Assembly (NCBI GenBank): GCA_012026785.1
Contig: VEOW01000121.1
Span: forward strand, 1-33,244
DNA length: 33,244 bases
Source: Chloroflexota bacterium
Lineage (GTDB): Bacteria; Chloroflexota; Limnocylindria; Limnocylindrales; CSP1-4
Direction of reading: 5' to 3'
The notes under the pieces: model-generated
Database searches by the model: none
Seen by the model: only the letters and a program-made list of their open reading frames with translations
Told to the model about the DNA's origin: nothing
Translations under genes and position numbers: made by a program
In this document: in pieces, positions 29,032 to 33,244 of the stretch
Layout: each line of letters opens with the position of its first letter
Position numbering within the stretch: position 1 is the first letter of the stretch

Positions 29032-30258
29032 TCACGACTCGGCGGCCTCGGCGGCGCGGAGGTAGCGCGGGTCGTCACGACGGATCGGGTCGGGGTTCAC
29101 CCCTCGGGCCCGGGCGAGGCGCTCGGTCAGGAGCTGCAGGGGCACGAGCGTGGCCAGGATCGAGGCCAGTCGCGGTGGCAGCGCTGGCGCCGCCGGCGAG
29201 ACGATCCGGCCAGCGGGCGTGAGCGCTGGATCGATGAATCGGTCGTGTGTCGCGCCGAGGATGCCCGCAGCCCGGATGCCGACCTCGGACGCGGCCGCCA
29301 GCGCCGCTGCCGCGCGAGATGACCGCTCCCTCGCCGCGGTCTCGTCGGCGAGGACGAGCACGAGCCCGGTCGCGGCGTCCACGCCGGCCAGGTGGCCGTG
29401 GAGGAACGTCTCGAGCTCGCGGAAGGCGGCCGGCAGGTACGTGCCTTCCTCGACCTTCAGGACCAGCTCACGCGCCGCGACCCGGTCGACCCCGCTGCCG
29501 ATCACGACCAGGCGGTCCACCCCGGCGAGGATGGCAGCCATGCGCTCCGCCGCATCGACTGCCGAGGCCGCCAGGCCGGCAGCGAGCAGCCATTGGACGG
29601 CGCCCGGGGGCGTGGCCTGCCCGGTGAGGTGATCGCCGACCGCGGCCAGGGCGACGATGGGCGACAGGTAGCCGACCGTGTGGCACCAGCTCTGGTCCAG
29701 CTCCTCGGTCGTTACGACGATGTCCGCCAGAGCGGCGCCCGGGGAGCGGTCCGAGACCGTGACGAGGCCGACCCGAGCGCCTGCGGCGCGGGCCCGCTCG
29801 AGTGCCCGGTTCGTGGCCCACGTCCCGCCCTCGTGGCTGATCCCGATCACGAGGCCGCCCCGCACGCCGAGGCTCTCCTCCAGCGACGCTTCGAATGCCT
29901 GGACCGCGACGGGAGCGCTGCCCGCACCTGTGCCCGCCGGCAGGCCCGCCGTCCGCATTGCCTCGCCGAGGATCTCGGCGCCGGCGAGCGCTCCGTGCTC
30001 GCTCGTGCCGCAGCCGGTGAGCAGGATCGGCCGGCCGTTGACCGCTGCCTCGCGGATCGCGGCGGCGCGCGCAGCCGCGCCCCTGGCGGGATCGGCGAGC
30101 CGGCCGAGGATCCGGGCCGCCAGGGCCGGCTCGGCCTCGATCATCTCGGTCATGTGGTAGGGCGGTCCGTCTCGCCGAGAGGGCAACGACGAGGCGGCCC
30201 ATGGGTCGGGCGCCGACGGCAGGGGAGCGCCGGGGTCGCTGCGCGCCATCGTGGTCAT
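29032..30258 (-). CDS. Double-SIS-domain sugar isomerase-like protein
   Basis: 408 residues from ATG 30258, overlapping the protease stop by 4 nt (ATGA). Two SIS (sugar isomerase) domains resemble the C-terminal half of glucosamine-6-phosphate synthase and AgaS-like proteins. Domain 1 has ILLTGCGTSEHGALAGAEIL and VIGISHEGGTWATNRALE, the phosphosugar-binding Ser/Thr loops. Domain 2 has LVVIGSGVDRVAARELVLKVEEG and ETFLHGHLAGV. MIEAEPALAARIL near the N-terminus matches the EI--QP linker of that family. There is no glutaminase domain, so it should isomerise or deaminate a phosphosugar. Its coupling to sodX/sodN is unexplained. Confidence 0.85.
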   Translation of the reverse strand: MTTMARSDPGAPLPSAPDPWAASSLPSRRDGPPYHMTEMIEAEPALAARILGRLADPARGAAARAAAIREAAVNGRPILLTGCGTSEHGALAGAEILGEAMRTAGLPAGTGAGSAPVAVQAFEASLEESLGVRGGLVIGISHEGGTWATNRALERARAAGARVGLVTVSDRSPGAALADIVVTTEELDQSWCHTVGYLSPIVALAAVGDHLTGQATPPGAVQWLLAAGLAASAVDAAERMAAILAGVDRLVVIGSGVDRVAARELVLKVEEGTYLPAAFRELETFLHGHLAGVDAATGLVLVLADETAARERSSRAAAALAAASEVGIRAAGILGATHDRFIDPALTPAGRIVSPAAPALPPRLASILATLVPLQLLTERLARARGVNPDPIRRDDPRYLRAAEAAES

Positions 30259-30728
30259 GGCGCGGCCGCGGCGAGCCGGGGAATCCGACCGATCCGTCGG
30301 AGGGGCGCGTAACGGAACCAGGCGCGGCCCACCAGCTGGTCGAGCGGAACCGGTCCGAAGCGGCGCGAATCGATCGGCGGGCCGTGCCCGGCCGCGGCGG
30401 TCACCGCCTCGGACGCGTCGGCAAGCAGCCACGCCTCGTCGGGGGCCATCACGAGGTACCCGCCCGCGAAGCCAACCCGATCGCCCGGGCCGGCCGCGAC
30501 GCGCTTGATCGCCAGGGCACCGGAATCGGGCTCGCGGAACACGACCACCGACCCGCGACGCGGCCAGCGGGCGGTCGTGGGATCGACGAGCAGCCAGTCA
30601 CCGGGCTCGATGGCCGGCGTCATCGAAGCCTCCGTGACGGCGACCCGCCACGGGCCGGCCAGGCGACCGGCGAGGGCCGGCACGGGGGATGGTTCGAGCG
30701 ACGGGGGTTCAGCCCGGACGGCCTGCAA
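30255..30728 (-). CDS. sodX: Nickel SOD maturation protease (S26 signal-peptidase family)
   Basis: About 157 residues from TTG 30728, overlapping the sodN stop by 20 nt; GTG 30683 is an alternative start. VTEASMTPAIEPGDWLLV contains the catalytic Ser of the S26/LexA fold and LAIKRVAAGPGDRVG the catalytic Lys. The end (SRRFGPVPLDQLVGRAWFRY) is the usual S26 C-terminal strand. No membrane helix is present. A small S26-type protease encoded directly after sodN is the known SodX arrangement (TIGR02754); it removes the SodN leader to expose the N-terminal His that binds nickel. Family and context agree, so confidence is high although sequence alone would not fix the substrate. Confidence 0.87.
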   Translation of the reverse strand: MQAVRAEPPSLEPSPVPALAGRLAGPWRVAVTEASMTPAIEPGDWLLVDPTTARWPRRGSVVVFREPDSGALAIKRVAAGPGDRVGFAGGYLVMAPDEAWLLADASEAVTAAAGHGPPIDSRRFGPVPLDQLVGRAWFRYAPLRRIGRIPRLAAAAP

Positions 30729-31146
30729 CCCGCGTCTTGCCGGGCCCGCCGGTCGCCTTCCAGGCGGCGTCCACCTGGTCGATCAAATCGAGGAGCTTCT
30801 GCGCGTCGGCGAGATCGGTCGAGGCCTTGACCTTCGAAGCCTGCTTGGTGGCCTGCCAGAACAGGTCATGGAGCCCAGAGACCGTGTCGAGGTGCTCGGG
30901 CTTGAAGTAGTCATGCCACAGGACGTCGAGGTGGTGCTTCACCAGCTCGGCGCGCTCTTCCTTGATGTGGAGCGCCCGAGTTCTGAATGCAGCATCGTCA
31001 TTCGCCGCGTACTTCTCGATGATCTTGTAGCAGCTCTCCGCTTCAATTCGAGCCTGCTCCGGGTCGTAGACCCCGCAGGGCAGATCACAGTGCGCTCGTG
31101 CGACGGTTCGCGGCGCAAGGAGTCGAACGACGGCAGTGAGGAACAT
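30709..31146 (-). CDS. sodN: Nickel superoxide dismutase
   Basis: 145 residues from ATG 31146, with AAGGAG just upstream. The nickel hook HCDLPCGVYDP is complete: His19, Cys20 and Cys24 of the precursor become His1, Cys2 and Cys6 after removal of the 18-residue leader (MFLTAVVRLLAPRTVARA). The rest is the four-helix bundle with HIKEERAELVKHHLDVLWHDYF and LHDLFWQATKQASKVKAS. It converts superoxide to oxygen and peroxide in the cytoplasm or outside. No Fe/Mn or Cu/Zn SOD is seen nearby. The frame extends to 32835 only as a shadow of the membrane protein and UdgX genes. Confidence 0.95.
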   Translation of the reverse strand: MFLTAVVRLLAPRTVARAHCDLPCGVYDPEQARIEAESCYKIIEKYAANDDAAFRTRALHIKEERAELVKHHLDVLWHDYFKPEHLDTVSGLHDLFWQATKQASKVKASTDLADAQKLLDLIDQVDAAWKATGGPGKTRVAGRPG

Positions 31147-31168
31147 GAGAACTCCTTCGGGCTTGCCT

Positions 31169-31184
31169 CGGTCGTCGGCGACCG
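31169..31184. promoter_or_regulatory. Inverted repeat between sodN and the glycosyltransferase-like gene
   Basis: CGGTCG (31169-31174) and CGACCG (31179-31184) form a 6-bp inverted repeat around TCGG in the 108-bp divergent intergenic region, 23 bp before ATG 31146 of sodN. It could be an operator for a nickel- or redox-responsive regulator, or chance in GC-rich DNA. No clear -10 or -35 box was recognised for either gene. Confidence 0.3.
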
Positions 31185-31254
31185 CGTCGGGGGGACTGTC
31201 AGGATTGAGTGTCGAAGCGGCCGTCGAGGCTGTCAAACGCCCCTTGTCCCGATC

Positions 31255-32586
31255 GTGATCCGTCTTCTCCGGCTGCCGCCGCGCGGTCGCAGCGGCCCCT
31301 GGCTCATCGCGCTCGGGATCGCCCTCCTCCTGGCCATCCAGCCGATCTGGCGTGATGGCGTCGCCGTCGGTATCGCCGGGGCGATCTTCCTGACCATGCT
31401 CGCGGCAGCCCGCTGGGAGCTGCGGTGGCTGCCGGTCCTGGTCCTCGTCGCGGCTGGCGTGATCCTGCGGCTGGCGAGCTGGGGGGTCGACGCATCCGAC
31501 GTCGACGACGTCACCCGGGCGGCGATCCTGCGGTTCCTGGGCGGCCTCAGCCCCTACGGCATCGGCTACATGTCGTCGGTGCCGTACGGCGCGGGCTGGC
31601 CATACGGGCCGGTGGCGATCGCCTGGTACCTCCCGTCGGTCAACGACCCCACGATCATCGAGGGCATCGTCTCGGCGGTCATCCTGGTCGCCCTGGCGGT
31701 CCGTGCCGGGAACGGCCACCCGATCGGGCTGGCGATCTACGCCGTCGCGCCGCCGCTCGTCCTGGCGACGGTCGACGGCTCGAACGACACGAGCGCTGGC
31801 CTGCTGATCCTGGTGGCCCTCGTGGTCGCCGGCCATCGACCGCGGCTCGGGGCCGGGCTGCTCGCGCTGGCGGTGGCCTTCAAGCCATACGCGGCCGCGT
31901 GGCTGCCGCCGTTGATCGCCCTCGGTGGTCTGCCGGTCCTCGTCGCATTCGCCGCGGTCTCGGTCGTGGCCTGGGCGCCGGTGCTGTTCGCCTGGGGCAT
32001 CCCGCGGTACCTCCGCAGCCTTGCGCTGGCCGAGGAAGCCCACCTCCGAGCAGCGTACTGGTCGGTTGCCGCGATCTGGGACGGCCTCCTCCCGGGTGGC
32101 GCACCGAGATTCCTCGAGACGCTGCGCTACGGATTCGCCGGGCTCACGGCGGCGCTCGGGTTCCGCTACGTCCGCCTGAGCCGGCCGACGATCGACGGCG
32201 TGATCCTGGCCGGGACCGCGACGTTCGTGGTAGCCCAGTTCGGCGGCTACTTCGGCAGCTACGTCTATCTCGGTGCCATCGCCCCGATCCTGTGCTGGCG
32301 GGTCGACGACTGGTTCGGGCGGCTGGTGGTCGCCGCCGCCCGTGGCTACCAGCGGGTGGGTCGGGACCGACGCCGCGTTCGCAAGGCGAGTGTCACCGCC
32401 CCGGTGCCGGCGCCGGTCGCGGGCCGGGCATGGGCCGCGGCACGCTCCACGAACGATGGCCTCGATCGCGCGCGAGCTCGAGCTCGCAGCACCGGAGATC
32501 CGGCCCACGGCCGCCCGGGCGGCGGGCGATCGGGGCGCGAGCATCGAGGTCGTGCGCCGGGCCTCGGCCGGCTGCCGGGCCTGTGA
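31255..32586 (+). CDS. Polytopic membrane protein, GT87/mannosyltransferase-like
   Basis: 443 residues from GTG 31255. About ten membrane helices alternate with short loops. Near the N-terminus a loop has WGVDASDVDDVTRAAILRFLGGLSPYGIGY, with the Asp-rich stretch and the G-PYG motif of GT-C polyprenol-phosphate glycosyltransferases (GT87/DUF2029-type). YGPVAIAWYLP and VAFKPYAAAWLPPL fit the same family. It probably transfers a sugar from a lipid-phosphate donor on the outer face of the membrane. After about residue 375 the sequence turns Arg/Ala/Gly-rich (RARARARSTGD onward), with the last 131 bp overlapping udgX out of frame. That tail looks non-native. Confidence 0.7.
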   Translation: MIRLLRLPPRGRSGPWLIALGIALLLAIQPIWRDGVAVGIAGAIFLTMLAAARWELRWLPVLVLVAAGVILRLASWGVDASDVDDVTRAAILRFLGGLSPYGIGYMSSVPYGAGWPYGPVAIAWYLPSVNDPTIIEGIVSAVILVALAVRAGNGHPIGLAIYAVAPPLVLATVDGSNDTSAGLLILVALVVAGHRPRLGAGLLALAVAFKPYAAAWLPPLIALGGLPVLVAFAAVSVVAWAPVLFAWGIPRYLRSLALAEEAHLRAAYWSVAAIWDGLLPGGAPRFLETLRYGFAGLTAALGFRYVRLSRPTIDGVILAGTATFVVAQFGGYFGSYVYLGAIAPILCWRVDDWFGRLVVAAARGYQRVGRDRRRVRKASVTAPVPAPVAGRAWAAARSTNDGLDRARARARSTGDPAHGRPGGGRSGREHRGRAPGLGRLPGL

Positions 32587-33127
32587 CCTCTGGGAGCGGG
32601 CGACCCAGACCGTCTTCGGTGCCGGACCGGTCCCCGCCCGAGTGATGCTCGTCGGTGAGCAACCCGGTGACCGCGAGGACCTCGAGGGCGAGCCATTCGT
32701 GGGGCCCGCGGGAACCATCCTTGGCAAGGCTCTCGACGAGGTCGGGATCGACCGCGAGACCGCCTTCGTCACCAATGTCGTGAAGCACTTCAAGTGGCGC
32801 CCATCGGGCAAGCGCCGCCTCCACGAGCGACCCAATCGGACCGAGGTCGGCGCCTGCCTGCCGTGGCTCGAGTCGGAGCTGGCCCTGGTTCGGCCCGCGG
32901 CGCTCGTGCTCCTCGGTGCGACCGCGACCGCCGCCCTGGCCGGGCCCGACGTCTCGGTGACCCGCGACCGGGGGCGACCGCTGTCGCTGCCCCATGCGGC
33001 GCTCGTGACCGCGACCGTGCATCCGTCGTCGATCCTGCGGGCTGGCGAGCGCCGCGATGACGCCTATGCGGCCTTCGTCCGCGATCTGCAGTCGGTCGCC
33101 CGCTGGCTGGAGTCGAACGCCGCCTGA
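32456..33127 (+). CDS. udgX: Uracil-DNA glycosylase, UdgX type
   Basis: 223 residues from ATG 32456. VMLVGEQPGDREDLEGEPFVGPAG is the family 4/UdgX active-site block, and VKHFKW with GKRRLHERP (residues 118-126) is the UdgX signature loop, which ordinary family 4 enzymes lack. In mycobacterial UdgX the His of KRRIH bonds covalently to the abasic site; here it is His123. VTATVHPSSILRA is the second active-site motif. Fe-S cysteines visible are Cys40, Cys43 and Cys134; I cannot identify a fourth. The gene overlaps the 3' end of the upstream membrane protein gene by 131 bp. Together with xth it covers steps of uracil repair. Confidence 0.9.
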   Translation: MASIARELELAAPEIRPTAARAAGDRGASIEVVRRASAGCRACDLWERATQTVFGAGPVPARVMLVGEQPGDREDLEGEPFVGPAGTILGKALDEVGIDRETAFVTNVVKHFKWRPSGKRRLHERPNRTEVGACLPWLESELALVRPAALVLLGATATAALAGPDVSVTRDRGRPLSLPHAALVTATVHPSSILRAGERRDDAYAAFVRDLQSVARWLESNAA

Positions 33128-33244
33128 GGGCTTCTCTAGCATGCATCTGAGTGTCACCCTCCTTAGCGTCTGACGGCTTGGCTCGTAGCCTGCCTGCCCG
33201 CCTGCATGGCGTGGCCTTCATGCGTTGTGCCGGCCGTCAGACAC
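33128..33244. repeat. Right-edge intergenic stretch with GTCTGACGGC inverted repeat
   Basis: GTCTGACGGC (33168-33177) and GCCGTCAGAC (33233-33242) are a perfect 10-bp inverted pair separated by 55 bp. Between them GCCTGCCTGCCCGCCTGCATG is a short CTGC-rich run. It lies after udgX at the window edge, so the flanking sequence cannot be seen. It may be the end of another mobile or structural repeat, or a large stem-loop. Confidence 0.4.

Overview
The window is about 33 kb of very GC-rich, gene-dense bacterial chromosome with no phage, plasmid or transposase genes. Several genes point to an aerobic, F420-using bacterium: a fused heme A/heme O synthase, a nickel superoxide dismutase with its maturation protease, an F420-type luciferase-like oxidoreductase, a UdgX-type uracil-DNA glycosylase and a SigK/RskA-like pair. 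My best guess is a Chloroflexota lineage (Limnocylindria/Ellin6529-like); Actinomycetota is the main alternative. No rRNA or universal marker is present, so the assignment is an inference.

Layout. 1-10.5 kb is a loose pyrimidine-biosynthesis neighbourhood: the 3' end of pyrC, a DAO-family FAD oxidoreductase, a minus-strand block (PLP decarboxylase followed by two paralogous membrane zinc-finger proteins), three small plus-strand genes (one an acidic protein with an internal duplication), then pyrK-pyrD, a DUF4349 lipoprotein, pyrE and a small lipoprotein. 10.5-14.5 kb holds a thioredoxin-fold lipoprotein divergent from the ctaA-ctaB fusion and a TIMP-like secreted protein. 14.7-18.2 kb holds a small membrane protein, an MBL/beta-CASP hydrolase and a DmdA-like GcvT-family protein. 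18.7-20.9 kb is a minus-strand operon: COG4315 lipoprotein, ECF sigma factor, anti-sigma factor. 21.0-24.8 kb holds xth, an ACT-domain protein, an ArsC-like protein lacking the usual Cys, a tiny membrane protein, a LOG-family protein and a Rieske protein. 25.0-27.4 kb is a MarR regulator followed by a DHA2 drug exporter. 27.5-33.1 kb holds a small membrane protein, an F420-dependent LLM oxidoreductase, the coupled set sodN-sodX-SIS isomerase (minus strand), a polytopic glycosyltransferase-like protein and udgX.

Three sequence-level signals cut across the genes. (1) Four intergenic elements of about 200-226 bp have related inverted-repeat ends containing a nested CAACTNAGTTG-type palindrome (10577-10802, 18224-18430, 18474-18674, 24781-24987). 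They encode no protein and look like an undescribed MITE/BIME-like family. (2) Several genes have a TANNNT -10-like hexamer ending only 6-10 nt before the start codon and no Shine-Dalgarno sequence, suggesting leaderless transcripts. (3) TTCGAA occurs about 22 times by eye where about 2 are expected from base composition, often at the cost of rare codons.

Many genes overlap by 4 bp (ATGA/GTGA), so translational coupling is widespread. All function calls come from motif recognition by eye; no database search was run.
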